Shown here piece after piece: positions 1 to 8,924 of a DNA stretch of 64,000 nucleotides. Both the position numbers and the translations under genes were made by a program. Every line of letters begins with the position of its first letter. Position 1 is the first letter of the stretch. The stretch comes from Roseateles toxinivorans (GTDB lineage Bacteria > Pseudomonadota > Gammaproteobacteria > Burkholderiales > Burkholderiaceae_C): the NCBI RefSeq assembly GCF_004362525.1, contig NZ_SNXS01000001.1, positions 544,520 through 608,519 on the forward strand, in the 5' to 3' direction. The notes under the pieces are model-generated. The model saw nothing but the letters and a program-made list of their open reading frames with translations. It was not told where the DNA came from and searched no databases.

Positions 1-6
1 GGGGCG

Positions 7-1221
7 CTACCCGCCGTTCATCAGCCCGTCCGCCTTGAACATCGCCTTGATGCCGCGCACCGCCTGGCGGATGCGGCTCTCGTTCTCGATCAGCGCGAAG
101 CGCACATGGCCGTCGCCCTGGTCGCCAAAGCCTATTCCCGGCGACACGCAGACCTTGGCTTTGTCCAGCAACTGGCGCGCGAACTCCAGTGAGCCCAGCT
201 CGCGGTAGGCCTCGGGAATGCGCGCCCAGATGTACATGCTGGCCTTCGGGCTTTCGACCGCCCAGCCGGCCTCGGTCAGGCCCTTGACCAGCACATCGCG
301 GCGGCGCTGATAGGTGGCGGCAATCTCCTGCACACAGCTCTGGTCTCCTTCCAGCGCGGCAATGGCGGCCACCTGCAACGGCGTGAAGGTGCCGTAATCG
401 TGGTAACTCTTGATGCGGGCAAGAGCCGCCACCAGATCCGGGTTGCCGACCATGAAGCCGACGCGCCAGCCGGCCATGTTGTAGCTCTTGCTCAAGGTGA
501 AGAACTCGACCGCCACCTCCTTGGCGCCTTTCACCTGCATGATGGACGGGGCCTTCCAGCCGTCGAACACGATGTCGGCATAGGCCAGGTCGTGGACGAC
601 CAGGATGTCGTGCTTGCGGGCCAGCGCGATGACGCGCTCGAAGAAGTCCAGCTCCACGCATTGCGCGGTCGGGTTCGACGGGAAGCCGAACACCATCATC
701 TTCGGCTTGGGGTAGCTGCCGCGAATCGTCTTCTCCAGCTCGGCGAAGAAGTCCACATCCGAGGCCACCGGTATGGCGCGTATGTCGGCGCCGGCAATCA
801 CGGCGCCGTAGATATGGATCGGATAGCTGGGGTCGGGCACCAGCACGGTGTCGCCGCGGTCAAGCGTGGCCAGCATCAGGTGTGCCAGCCCTTCCTTGGA
901 GCCAATCGTGACGATGGCCTCGGTGTCCGGGTTGATGTCCACACCATAGCGCTTCTCATACCAATGCGAGATCGCGCGGCGCAGCCGCGGTATGCCCTTG
1001 CTGGCCGAGTAGCCGTGGGTGTCGGGCCGCTGCGCGACCTCGGTCAGCTTGGCGACGATGTGGGCGGGTGTGGCCCCGTCGGGGTTGCCCATGCTCATGT
1101 CGATGATGTCTTCGCCGCGTCGGCGCGCCGCCAGCTTGAGCTCGGCCGTGATGTTGAAGACGTAGGGGGGGAGGCGATCAATGCGCGCAAAGCGGCGCTT
1201 GCCCGAAGAGGAGGCAGTCAT
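7..1221 (-). CDS. alaC: PLP-dependent aminotransferase, AlaC-like
   Basis: A 404-residue class I/II aminotransferase of the AlaC type, which makes alanine from pyruvate with glutamate as amino donor in the cytoplasm. The Schiff-base lysine is K245 in the motif [10 protein letters not shown], and the fold-type I landmarks [10 protein letters not shown] and [10 protein letters not shown] are present. The reading frame stays open for 50 codons upstream, but homology begins at [10 protein letters not shown], so the start at 1221 is preferred. The stop lies 6 bases from the window edge, so downstream operon partners cannot be seen. The exact substrate is inferred from family resemblance; other alpha-keto acid aminotransferases of this subgroup are possible. 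Confidence 0.85.
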   Translation of the reverse strand: MTASSSGKRRFARIDRLPPYVFNITAELKLAARRRGEDIIDMSMGNPDGATPAHIVAKLTEVAQRPDTHGYSASKGIPRLRRAISHWYEKRYGVDINPDTEAIVTIGSKEGLAHLMLATLDRGDTVLVPDPSYPIHIYGAVIAGADIRAIPVASDVDFFAELEKTIRGSYPKPKMMVFGFPSNPTAQCVELDFFERVIALARKHDILVVHDLAYADIVFDGWKAPSIMQVKGAKEVAVEFFTLSKSYNMAGWRVGFMVGNPDLVAALARIKSYHDYGTFTPLQVAAIAALEGDQSCVQEIAATYQRRRDVLVKGLTEAGWAVESPKASMYIWARIPEAYRELGSLEFARQLLDKAKVCVSPGIGFGDQGDGHVRFALIENESRIRQAVRGIKAMFKADGLMNGG

Positions 1222-1294
1222 GATGGAGCTTTCACGTAAGCGCCCGGAACCGTCCGAGCGACGTGCCCTGTATTGAGGCAGGGCCGCGAACATC

Positions 1295-2773
1295 CTAACC
1301 CAGGACTGGCGTCCAGCATCGTGCCAGCGTGGCCACCGCCGCCGCAATGGCCTCGGGTGACACCCCGGCAAAGCCCAACATCAGACCCGGCCGCACCGGC
1401 GCCGCCGTGTTCGCGCCGATCTGGCTCAGCCGCCCCACTTCCACACCGTGGGCGAGGGCGCTGTCGGCCAGGGATTGCTCCAATGCCAGGCTGTCCAGCG
1501 GCAGGCAGGCATGCAGGCCGGCCTCGGTGACTGGCAGGGGCAGCCGGGCGCCAAGGTGCCGCTGCCAGGCCCCGTGCAGGGCGTCACGGCGGGCGCGGCT
1601 GACGCGGCGCATGCGGCGCACGTGCTGGCCGAAATGACCTTCGGCCATGAAGTCGGCCATCACCACCTGATCGGCGATCGGGGCGTGGCGGTCCAGTGCC
1701 GAGCGCAGCTTGGCCAGCACCGGCAGCCAGGCCTTGGGGGCCACCAGATAGCCCAGGCGCAGGCCGGGGAACATCAGCTTGGAGAAGGTGCCGATGTAGA
1801 GCACGCGGGCTTGCGTGTCCAGCGAGGCCAGGGGCTGAAGCGGGGCGCCGCTGTAGCGGTATTCGCCGTCGTAGTCGTCTTCCAGCACATAGGCGTTCTG
1901 CGCCTGCGCCCAGGCGAGCAAATCCAGGCGGCGCTGCAAGGACATCACTGCACCGCTGGGGAACTGGTGCGAGGGCGTGACATAGGCCAGCCGGAAGGCG
2001 CCCAGGCTGTGCAGGGCCTGCACGCGCAGACCCTGTGCATCGACCGGCACGCCGATGAGCTCCGCGCCGGCCAGGCCCAGCGCTGCCGCCGCGGCGCGGT
2101 AGCCCGGTGTTTCGACGGCCACCCGGTCGCCGGGGCGCAGCAGGGCCAGCCCACACAGCGATATCGCCTGCTGCGAGCCGGTGGTGACCAGCACCTGCGA
2201 TGCCTCGCATTGCAGACCGCGCGAGCTGTTCAGATAGGTGGCGATCAGCTCGCGCAGGCGGGCGTCGCCGGCAGGATCGGAATAGCCCAGGGACTGCTGC
2301 TGATGGTGCCGCCAGAACCGCGCCTGCAGCCGGGACCAGACCTCGAACGGGAACAGATCCATGGCCGGCACGCCATGGCGGAAGGCCCGCACCGGGCCGC
2401 CATGCGACGGGTTCGGAAGCCAGGCCTCAAGTCGCGACCACAGCGCCGTGTCCGGGCCCCGGGGCGTTGCTACGCTGCCCGGTATGACGCTGGGCTTGGA
2501 CTGTACGGGCGCGACAAACGTGCCGGCGCCCGGGCGAGACTCGATGCAGGCCTCGGACAGCAATTGCTCGTAGGCCCGCACCACCGTGTTGCGTGACACC
2601 CCCAGCGCCTGGGCCAGCTCCCGCGTGGTCGGCAGCCGCAGCGAGGCCGCCAGCCGGCCCTGCAGGATGCGTGCCTTCAGCTGGGCATGGATCTGTTCGC
2701 TGAGGCCCAGGCTGCGGTCGAGTTGCAGGCCGGTCAGGTCCAGGTTCAGCGCGGGTCTCTCTCGTGCATCCAT
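1295..2773 (-). CDS. MocR-family (GntR-aminotransferase fusion) transcriptional regulator
   Basis: A 492-residue regulator with an N-terminal GntR winged helix (about residues 10-80, motif [16 protein letters not shown]) followed by a full fold-type I aminotransferase-like domain. The PLP lysine is K332 in [10 protein letters not shown]. MocR proteins usually sense PLP or an amine and bind DNA rather than catalyse transamination. It is divergent from a PaiB-like gene, a common arrangement in which the regulator controls its neighbour and itself. A start at 2809 is also open, but an extended -10 box overlaps that codon, so 2773 is chosen. The effector is unknown. Confidence 0.85.
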   Translation of the reverse strand: MDARERPALNLDLTGLQLDRSLGLSEQIHAQLKARILQGRLAASLRLPTTRELAQALGVSRNTVVRAYEQLLSEACIESRPGAGTFVAPVQSKPSVIPGSVATPRGPDTALWSRLEAWLPNPSHGGPVRAFRHGVPAMDLFPFEVWSRLQARFWRHHQQQSLGYSDPAGDARLRELIATYLNSSRGLQCEASQVLVTTGSQQAISLCGLALLRPGDRVAVETPGYRAAAAALGLAGAELIGVPVDAQGLRVQALHSLGAFRLAYVTPSHQFPSGAVMSLQRRLDLLAWAQAQNAYVLEDDYDGEYRYSGAPLQPLASLDTQARVLYIGTFSKLMFPGLRLGYLVAPKAWLPVLAKLRSALDRHAPIADQVVMADFMAEGHFGQHVRRMRRVSRARRDALHGAWQRHLGARLPLPVTEAGLHACLPLDSLALEQSLADSALAHGVEVGRLSQIGANTAAPVRPGLMLGFAGVSPEAIAAAVATLARCWTPVLG

Positions 2774-2865
2774 TGGTCCGGTCAGATTGGTGAATCTTGG
2801 ATCTTTCATCGTACCAGTGCGGCGTTTAGCATCGGTCCGTAGCAACCTCAACATCGCACCCCGAC
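2774..2865. promoter_or_regulatory. Divergent mocR / paiB control region
   Basis: This is the only space between two divergent genes. On the minus strand TGGTACGAT (2816-2808) reads as an extended -10 box that would start the mocR transcript near 2801. MocR regulators typically bind direct CTGG-type repeats in such regions, and ACTGGTAC is present here. The assignment rests on motif inspection only. Confidence 0.4.
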
Positions 2866-3480
2866 ATGTACAACCCGAGCCGATTTGCCATCACCGACCT
2901 GAAGCTGGTCCATCAACTGATTGCCGAGAACCCGCTGGCGCTTCTGATCGGGCCGGATGCCGAGCAGAAGTCCTTTGTCACCCATGTGCCGCTGACCGTC
3001 ATCCCCGACGACGAAGGCTGGCTGCTGGAGGGCCATATGGCGCGGGCCAATCCGCACTGGGCCTGGCTGTCGCAGCAAAGCGAGGCGCTGGCCGTGTTCA
3101 ACGGCCCCAGTGCCTATGTGTCGCCCCGCCACTATGACGATCTGAAGCAGGTGCCGACCTGGAACTACCTGGCCGTGCACGCCTACGGCAGCCTCGGCCT
3201 GATCGATGACCCGCTGGGCAAGGACCGCCTGCTCAAGCGCCTGATTGCTCAGCATGAGCCGGCCTATGCCCAGCAGTGGATGGAACTGCCGGAGGACTTC
3301 CAGCAGAAGCTGCTCGGCGCCATCGTCGGCTTTCGGCTGCGCGTGACGCGCTGCGAGGCCAAGTTCAAGCTGAGCCAGAACCGCAGCGCGGCCGAACGCA
3401 CGCGCATCCAGCAGGCCTTTGCCGGAGGCGCTGCGCAGGAGCAGGCAATGGCTGCCTGGATGCGGCGGCTGGGGCTGTGA
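2866..3480 (+). CDS. FMN-binding PaiB-family protein
   Basis: A 204-residue protein of the PaiB/FMN-binding split-barrel family, related to pyridoxamine-phosphate oxidase folds. It starts MYNPSRFAI and carries the family blocks FVTHVPLTV, GHMARANPHW and VPTWNYLAVHAYG. PaiB proteins are called negative transcriptional regulators from Bacillus, but many are simply flavin or pyridoxal-phosphate binding proteins. The divergent MocR regulator and the overlapping acetyltransferase recall Bacillus paiA/paiB, where an N-acetyltransferase is paired with PaiB in polyamine handling. That functional parallel is inference. Confidence 0.85.
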   Translation: MYNPSRFAITDLKLVHQLIAENPLALLIGPDAEQKSFVTHVPLTVIPDDEGWLLEGHMARANPHWAWLSQQSEALAVFNGPSAYVSPRHYDDLKQVPTWNYLAVHAYGSLGLIDDPLGKDRLLKRLIAQHEPAYAQQWMELPEDFQQKLLGAIVGFRLRVTRCEAKFKLSQNRSAAERTRIQQAFAGGAAQEQAMAAWMRRLGL

Positions 3481-4094
3481 TGATGACGACGATGATTGTT
3501 GAACCGGTGGTGCTGCAGGGCCGACATGTGCGCCTGGAGCCCTTGAGCCTGGACCATCTGGATGGGCTGATCGCCGTCGGCCTGGACCCCGACCTGTGGC
3601 AATGGATACCGACACCGTTCGACAGTGCCGACAAGATGCGGCTCTACGTCGAGTTGGCGCTGGACGAGCAAAAGCGCGGCGTGTCGCTGCCCTTTGCCAA
3701 GATCGATGCGCGGACAGGCCAGGTCATCGGCTGCACGCGCTTTGGCAATATCGAGCGCCAGCACCGGCGGCTGGAGATAGGTTGGACCTGGATCGCTCGC
3801 AGCCATCAGCGCAGCGGCGTCAACACCGAGGCCAAGACCCTGCTGCTGAGCCATGCCTTCGAGACCCTGGGCGCGCACCGGGTGGAGTGGAAGACCGACG
3901 CGCTGAACTTGCGCTCGCGCGCGGCCATTGCGCGGCTGGGTGCCACGCAGGAGGGCATCTTCCGCCGCCACGTGGTCTGTGCCGATGGTCGGGTGCGCGA
4001 CACCGTCTATTTCTCGATGATTGACAGCGAATGGCAGGCAGCCAAGGCGCGGCTGCTGGCTATGCTGGAGCAGGGCGGCCCAAGCAGATCCTGA
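3480..4094 (+). CDS. GNAT acetyltransferase, RimJ/RimL type
   Basis: A 204-residue GNAT N-acetyltransferase that transfers acetyl from acetyl-CoA to an amine. The RimJ/RimL-like acetyl-CoA loop is visible around RSHQRSGVNTEAK, followed by HRVEWKTDALN and the typical IARLGATQEGIFR helix. Its ATG overlaps the stop of the PaiB-like gene as TGATG (3478-3482), so the two are translationally coupled. The coupling suggests the substrate is the amine handled by the MocR/PaiB module, but the sequence does not identify it. Confidence 0.85.
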   Translation: MMTTMIVEPVVLQGRHVRLEPLSLDHLDGLIAVGLDPDLWQWIPTPFDSADKMRLYVELALDEQKRGVSLPFAKIDARTGQVIGCTRFGNIERQHRRLEIGWTWIARSHQRSGVNTEAKTLLLSHAFETLGAHRVEWKTDALNLRSRAAIARLGATQEGIFRRHVVCADGRVRDTVYFSMIDSEWQAAKARLLAMLEQGGPSRS

Positions 4095-4178
4095 CCCCCC
4101 CATCGGCGGGGGCGAGTCGGCACCTGCTTGGTGCTGGCCTGCGCCGCCCTGGGGAAAACACCCCTCGGACTTTCCCTT

Positions 4179-4192
4179 GTTTGGTGCCAAAC
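4179..4192. promoter_or_regulatory. Operator-like palindrome upstream of iclR
   Basis: TTTGG and CCAAA arms separated by two bases (GTTTGGTGCCAAAC with outer G/C also pairing) give a 14-bp palindrome about 170 bp before the IclR start. IclR-family operators are usually short palindromes near their own gene, so autoregulation is a reasonable guess. Confidence 0.35.
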
Positions 4193-4252
4193 CCGCTTTT
4201 GCTGGATTCGGCACCCACCTACACTGCGGTTCAGTTTGATGAATGACGTTCA

Positions 4253-4274
4253 GCGGGTTGAACAAGCAACCCGC
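4253..4274. repeat. Inverted repeat / stem-loop in iclR leader
   Basis: GCGGGTTG and CAACCCGC pair perfectly around the 6-base loop AACAAG. No T-run follows, so this is not an ordinary intrinsic terminator. It may be a second operator or an mRNA leader hairpin ahead of the iclR-liv operon. Confidence 0.35.
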
Positions 4275-4361
4275 CGAGCCGCTCGTCGCTGCAAATCGCT
4301 CGGTCTGCCCGGTGTCAAGCCAGGCGGGCTGCTGTGCCAGATTGTCTGAGCCGGAGTGTTT

Positions 4362-5210
4362 GTGTCCCCTGTTGCTGCTTCTGCGTCCAGCACGTCAGCC
4401 ATGCCCGCGGCCAAGCGCGCGGCCCTGGTGCCGGCGGTGACCCGCGCCTTTGCGGTGCTGGACCTGTTGGCCCAGGAGCGCACGGCGATGTCGCTGGCCC
4501 GTCTGGCCGACAGCCTGGAGCTGCCCAAGAGCAGTGTGCACGGCCTGTGCAACACCTTGCTGGCCCTGGGCTATCTGCGCCGCCAGAGCGATGGGGCCTT
4601 CTTCATCGGCCCCAGCGTGATGACCTTGGCGGAGGCCTTTGTCGCCGGCACCAATATCGCCCAGGAGTTCGCCACGTTGTGGAGCGAGTCGCATGAACCG
4701 CAGGAGACGGTGATCCTGTCGGTGCTCAGCGGCGCCGAGGTCGTTTATGTGGCGGCGCGCAATGGCGTACGCCCGCTGGGCCTGGCCTTCAATGTGGGCA
4801 TGCGCCTGCCCGCGCATCTGGCTGCCTCGGGCAAGGCCATGCTGGCGTTTCAGCCGGTCGAAGCCGTGCGCGAGCTGTTCGGGCGCAAGCCGCTGGCGGC
4901 GTTGAGCCGCCGCCCGGCGCCGACCCTGGACGAGCTGCTGGCCGAGCTGGACCAAGTGCGTGCCCAGGGCTACAGCATCGACGACGAGGGTGTGCGCGAG
5001 GGCGTGCATTGCATAGGCGCACCGGTGTTCGACGCCACGGGCCAGACCGTGGCGGGCGTCGGCATGTGCATACAAAAAGCCAGGCTGGACGAGAGCTGGC
5101 GCGAGACCCACCGCGAGCTGGTGATGCAGGTGGCGCGCCAGCTGACCGAACGGCTGGGCGGCATGCCCTTTGTTGAAGTGGCGAGTGATTCGACCGGAAC
5201 CCATCCATGA
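4362..5210 (+). CDS. IclR-family transcriptional regulator
   Basis: A 282-residue IclR regulator: N-terminal winged helix (about residues 25-85, motif LADSLELPKSSVHGLCNTL) and C-terminal effector-binding GAF-like domain (motifs LPAHLAASGKAMLA and DDEGVREGVHCIGAPVFD). GTG at 4362 is chosen because GGAG (4353-4356) lies 5 bases before it; ATG at 4401 is an alternative. Its stop overlaps the livG start by ATGA, making it the first gene of the transporter operon. It probably controls that operon in response to the imported compound. Confidence 0.88.
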   Translation: MSPVAASASSTSAMPAAKRAALVPAVTRAFAVLDLLAQERTAMSLARLADSLELPKSSVHGLCNTLLALGYLRRQSDGAFFIGPSVMTLAEAFVAGTNIAQEFATLWSESHEPQETVILSVLSGAEVVYVAARNGVRPLGLAFNVGMRLPAHLAASGKAMLAFQPVEAVRELFGRKPLAALSRRPAPTLDELLAELDQVRAQGYSIDDEGVREGVHCIGAPVFDATGQTVAGVGMCIQKARLDESWRETHRELVMQVARQLTERLGGMPFVEVASDSTGTHP

Positions 5211-5980
5211 GTGCAGACCATATTCTCGAAACGCGCAAGCTGACCAAGGACTTCAAGGGCTTTGTCGCGGTCAACCAGGTGGACCTGCAGGTCCGGCGCG
5301 GCACCATCCATGCGCTGATCGGCCCCAACGGCGCCGGCAAGACCACCTGCTTCAACCTGCTGACCAAGTTCATCACGCCCAGCTCGGGTCAGATCCTGTT
5401 CAATGGGCAGGACATCACCGGCGAGGCCCCGGCGCGGATTGCGCGGCGCGGCATCATCCGCTCGTTCCAGATCTCGGCCGTGTTCCCGCACCTGACCGTG
5501 CTGGAGAACGTGCGCGTGGCCCTGCAGCGCAAGCTGGGCACTTCCTTCCACTTCTGGCGCTCGGAGTCCAGCCTGGACAGCCTCAACGAGCGGGCCATGG
5601 AGCTGTTGCGCGAGGTCGATCTGGAGTCGTATGCGCCCTCGGTCACCGTCGAGCTCAGCTACGGCCGCAAGCGCGCGCTGGAGATTGCCACCACCCTGGC
5701 CATGGACCCTGAGCTGATGCTGCTCGACGAGCCCACCCAAGGCATGGGCCTGGAGGATGTGGACCGCATCCGCCAACTGATCAAGAAGGTGGCGGCCAAC
5801 CGCACGGTGCTGATGGTGGAGCACAACATGAGCGTGGTCTCCAGCATCGCCGACACCATCACCGTGCTGCAGCGCGGCGCCACCCTGGCCGAAGGCCCGT
5901 ATGCCGAGGTGTCCAAGAACCCGGCCGTGATCGAGGCTTATATGGGCAGCGCAAACACAGAACTCCAAGGGGCGCACTGA
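5207..5980 (+). CDS. livG: Branched-chain amino acid-type ABC transporter ATPase LivG
   Basis: A 257-residue cytoplasmic ATPase of the HAAT (LivG) class. Visible motifs are Walker A GPNGAGKTT, the signature ELSYGRKRALEIA (degenerate LSGG) and Walker B LMLLDEPTQGM, with the H-loop in MVEHNMSVV. It overlaps iclR by 4 bp and is followed at once by livF, so both ATPases are made together. It would power import of a branched-chain amino acid, amide or related small acid. Confidence 0.92.
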   Translation: MSADHILETRKLTKDFKGFVAVNQVDLQVRRGTIHALIGPNGAGKTTCFNLLTKFITPSSGQILFNGQDITGEAPARIARRGIIRSFQISAVFPHLTVLENVRVALQRKLGTSFHFWRSESSLDSLNERAMELLREVDLESYAPSVTVELSYGRKRALEIATTLAMDPELMLLDEPTQGMGLEDVDRIRQLIKKVAANRTVLMVEHNMSVVSSIADTITVLQRGATLAEGPYAEVSKNPAVIEAYMGSANTELQGAH

Positions 5981-5981
5981 C

Positions 5982-6686
5982 ATGGCCGACGCATTTCTCG
6001 AAGTCCGTGACCTGCACGCCTGGTATGGCGAGTCGCATGTGCTGCACGGCGTGAACTTCTCGGTCGAGGAGGGTGAGGTCCTGACCCTCCTGGGCCGCAA
6101 CGGCGCCGGCCGCACCAGCACCATGCGCGCCATCATGGGCCTGACCGGCAGCCGCAAGGGCTCGATCAAGGTGCGCGGCACCGAGACGATCAAGATGCCG
6201 ACCTACCGCATCGCCCGCCTGGGCCTGGGCTATTGCCCCGAGGAGCGCGGCATCTTCTCCAGCCTGTCGGCCGAAGAGAACCTGATGCTGCCGCCCGAGC
6301 TGGCCAAGGGCGGCATGAGCGTCGAAGAGATCTATGAGATGTTCCCGAACTTGGCCGAGCGCCGCCACAGCCAGGGCACGCGCCTGTCGGGCGGCGAGCA
6401 GCAGATGCTGGCGGTGGCGCGCATCCTGCGCACCGGCGCGCGCCTGCTGCTGCTGGACGAAATCTCCGAAGGCCTGGCGCCGGTGATTGTGCAAAAGCTC
6501 GCCGAGATGGTGGTGATGCTGAGGAAGAAGGGCTACACCATCGTCATGGTCGAGCAGAACTTCCGCTTTGCCGCCCCGCTGGCCGACCGCTTCCTGGTGA
6601 TGGAGCATGGCTCCATCCTGCAGGAATTCACCCAGGCCCAGCTGCCTGACCGCCTGGCCCAGCTGCATGAGACGCTGGGTGTTTGA
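5982..6686 (+). CDS. livF: Branched-chain amino acid-type ABC transporter ATPase LivF
   Basis: A 234-residue second ATPase, forming a heterodimer with LivG. It has an intact signature (RLSGGEQQMLAVARIL) and Walker B (LLLLDEISEGLAP). The Walker A loop reads GRNGAGRTS, so the usual catalytic lysine is arginine (R44, codon CGC). This substitution is, from memory, recurrent in betaproteobacterial LivF relatives, so it is probably a lineage feature rather than damage. One base separates it from livG. Confidence 0.92.
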   Translation: MADAFLEVRDLHAWYGESHVLHGVNFSVEEGEVLTLLGRNGAGRTSTMRAIMGLTGSRKGSIKVRGTETIKMPTYRIARLGLGYCPEERGIFSSLSAEENLMLPPELAKGGMSVEEIYEMFPNLAERRHSQGTRLSGGEQQMLAVARILRTGARLLLLDEISEGLAPVIVQKLAEMVVMLRKKGYTIVMVEQNFRFAAPLADRFLVMEHGSILQEFTQAQLPDRLAQLHETLGV

Positions 6687-6735
6687 CTCACTTGATTTTC
6701 CCGCTAGACCTGACCCTATCCAACAGGAGACTGCA

Positions 6736-7950
6736 ATGAAACTGAACAAGTTCACGACTCTGGCAACGGCCGCCACCCTGGCCTGCGCTGCGGCTTTCAG
6801 CCCGGCCCAGGCCCAAGTGTCCGGCGATGTGATCAAGATCGGCATCATCACCGACATGTCCGGCCTGTACTCGGACATCGACGGCCAGGGCGGCGTGGAA
6901 GCGATCAAGATGGCGATTGCCGATGCCGGCGGCGCGATCAACGGCAAGAAGATCGAGCTGGTCTTCGCGGACCACCAGAACAAGGCCGACGTGGCCGCCT
7001 CCAAGGCCCGCGAATGGTTCGACACGCAGGGTGTCGACATGCTGATCGGCGGCACCAACTCCGGCACCAGCCTGGCCATGGCCAAGGTGGCGGCCGAGAA
7101 GAAGCGGCTCTTCATCCCCATCGGCGCCGCCTCGGCCGCGCTGACCAACGACCAGTGCAATGCCTACACGGTGCACTGGGCCTATGACACGGTGGCGCTG
7201 GCCAAGGGCACCGGCAATGCGGTGGTCAAGGCGGGCGGCAAGTCCTGGTACTTCCTGACCGCCGACTATGCCTTCGGCGCGCAGCTGCAGAATGATGCCT
7301 CGACGGTGGTCAAGGCTGCCGGCGGCACGGTCGTCGGTTCGGTCAAGCACCCGTTGTCGGCCAGCGACTTCTCCAGCTTCCTGCTGCAGGCGCAATCGAG
7401 CAAGGCACAGATCCTGGGCCTGGCCAATGCGGGTGGCGACACCATCAACGCCATCAAGGCGGCCAACGAGTTCGGCATCACCAAGACGATGAAGCTGGCC
7501 GGCCTGCTGATGTTCATCAACGACGTGCACTCGCTGGGCCTGAACGCCACCCAGGGCATGTACCTGACCGACAGCTGGTACTGGAACCGCGACGCCGAGA
7601 CCCGCGCCTGGGGCCGCAAGTTCTTCGAGAAGATGAAGCGCATGCCTTCGTCGCTGCAGGCCGGTGACTACTCGGCTACCCAGCACTATCTGAATGCCGT
7701 CAAGGCCATCGGCAGCGATGACGCCGACAAGGTGCTGGCGCAGATGAAGAAGACCAAGATCAACGACATCTTCGCCAAGGGCGGCTATATCCGCGACGAC
7801 GGCCGCATGGTGCACGACATGTACCTGATGCAGGTCAAGTCGCCGGCCGAATCGACCGAGCCCTGGGACTACTACAAGGTCGTCGAGACCTTCAAGGGCG
7901 ACGCCGCCTGGACGACCAAGGCCGAGTCCAAGTGCGCACTCTGGAAGTAA
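6736..7950 (+). CDS. Periplasmic substrate-binding protein of the Liv transporter
   Basis: A 404-residue type I periplasmic binding protein (Leu/Ile/Val-binding family). It has a Sec signal peptide (cleavage probably after SPAQA, residue 23) and the opening strand IKIGIITDMSGLY. The start at 6736 follows the ribosome site CAGGAGA. The ligand cannot be read from sequence: this branch of the family also binds amides, aromatic acids and urea. The gene sits between the ATPases and permeases and is followed by a strong hairpin. Confidence 0.9.
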   Translation: MKLNKFTTLATAATLACAAAFSPAQAQVSGDVIKIGIITDMSGLYSDIDGQGGVEAIKMAIADAGGAINGKKIELVFADHQNKADVAASKAREWFDTQGVDMLIGGTNSGTSLAMAKVAAEKKRLFIPIGAASAALTNDQCNAYTVHWAYDTVALAKGTGNAVVKAGGKSWYFLTADYAFGAQLQNDASTVVKAAGGTVVGSVKHPLSASDFSSFLLQAQSSKAQILGLANAGGDTINAIKAANEFGITKTMKLAGLLMFINDVHSLGLNATQGMYLTDSWYWNRDAETRAWGRKFFEKMKRMPSSLQAGDYSATQHYLNAVKAIGSDDADKVLAQMKKTKINDIFAKGGYIRDDGRMVHDMYLMQVKSPAESTEPWDYYKVVETFKGDAAWTTKAESKCALWK

Positions 7951-7968
7951 GCCGGGCCTGAGCCCGTT

Positions 7969-7993
7969 CCGTGCGGCCGGCATGGCCGCACGG
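7969..7993. repeat. Intercistronic hairpin livK-livH
   Basis: CCGTGCGGCC and GGCCGCACGG form a perfect 10-bp stem around the loop GGCAT, 18 bases after the binding-protein stop. No T-run follows. Hairpins at this spot usually protect the upstream mRNA so that binding protein exceeds permease. Confidence 0.6.
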
Positions 7994-8036
7994 GGCAGGG
8001 CTGCCTCCATGGAAGAAGAATCATGAGTGAAACGCC

Positions 8037-8924
8037 ATGAGCGAAATTTTCGGCATACCGGTGCAGGCCTTTCTGGGCCAGTTGCTGCTGGGCCTGGTCA
8101 ACGGCTCCTTCTACGCGATGCTGAGCCTGGGCCTGGCCGTCATCTTCGGCCTGCTGGGCATCGTCAACTTCGCGCATGGCGCGCTGTACATGATCGGCGC
8201 CTATGTGGCCTGGGTCAGCATGGACAAGTTCGGCCTGAACTACTGGGTCGCTCTGATCTTGGCGCCGTTGGTGGTGGGCGCTCTTGGCGTGCTGATCGAG
8301 CGCACCATGCTCAAGCAGCTCTACAAGCTCGACCCGCTCTACGGCCTGCTCCTGACCTTCGGCCTGGCGCTGATCTTCGAGGGCCTGTTCCGTGACCAGT
8401 TCGGTGTGTCGGGCCAGCAGTACGCGGTGCCTGAAGCGCTGCAGGGGGCGACCAATCTCGGCTTCATGATCCTGCCGAACTACCGCGCCTGGGTGGTGGT
8501 GGCTTCGCTGACGGTCTGCCTGGGCACCTGGTTCCTGATCGAGAAGACCAGCCTCGGCGCCACCCTGCGTGCCGGCACCGAGAACCCGGCGTTGGTGCAG
8601 GCCTTCGGCATCAATGTGCCGGTGATGGTGACCCTGACCTATGCCGGTGGCGCTGCCCTGGCCGCGCTGGCCGGCGTGCTGGCCGCGCCCATCATCCAGA
8701 TCACGCCGCTGATGGGCTCCAACCTGATCATCGTCGTGTTCGCGGTGGTCGTGATCGGCGGTATGGGCTCCATCCTGGGTTCCATATTGACCGGCGTGAT
8801 GCTGGGCCTGGTCGAGGGCCTGACCAAGGTGTTTTACCCCGAGGCGTCCAGCATCGTGGTGTTCGTGATCATGGCCATCGTGCTGATGATTCGCCCGGCC
8901 GGCCTGTTCGGCAAGGAGAAGTGA
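8037..8924 (+). CDS. livH: Branched-chain amino acid-type ABC permease LivH
   Basis: A 295-residue inner-membrane permease of the LivH type, mostly hydrophobic, with the characteristic opening LVNGSFYAMLSLGLAVIFG and the loop EKTSLGATLRAGTEN. The best ribosome site (GGAAGAAG) precedes a different ATG at 8023 that opens the 5-codon frame MSETP and stops across the livH ATG (ATGA). LivH may therefore be translated by coupling to this mini-ORF. It pairs with LivM to form the channel. Confidence 0.9.
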   Translation: MSEIFGIPVQAFLGQLLLGLVNGSFYAMLSLGLAVIFGLLGIVNFAHGALYMIGAYVAWVSMDKFGLNYWVALILAPLVVGALGVLIERTMLKQLYKLDPLYGLLLTFGLALIFEGLFRDQFGVSGQQYAVPEALQGATNLGFMILPNYRAWVVVASLTVCLGTWFLIEKTSLGATLRAGTENPALVQAFGINVPVMVTLTYAGGAALAALAGVLAAPIIQITPLMGSNLIIVVFAVVVIGGMGSILGSILTGVMLGLVEGLTKVFYPEASSIVVFVIMAIVLMIRPAGLFGKEK

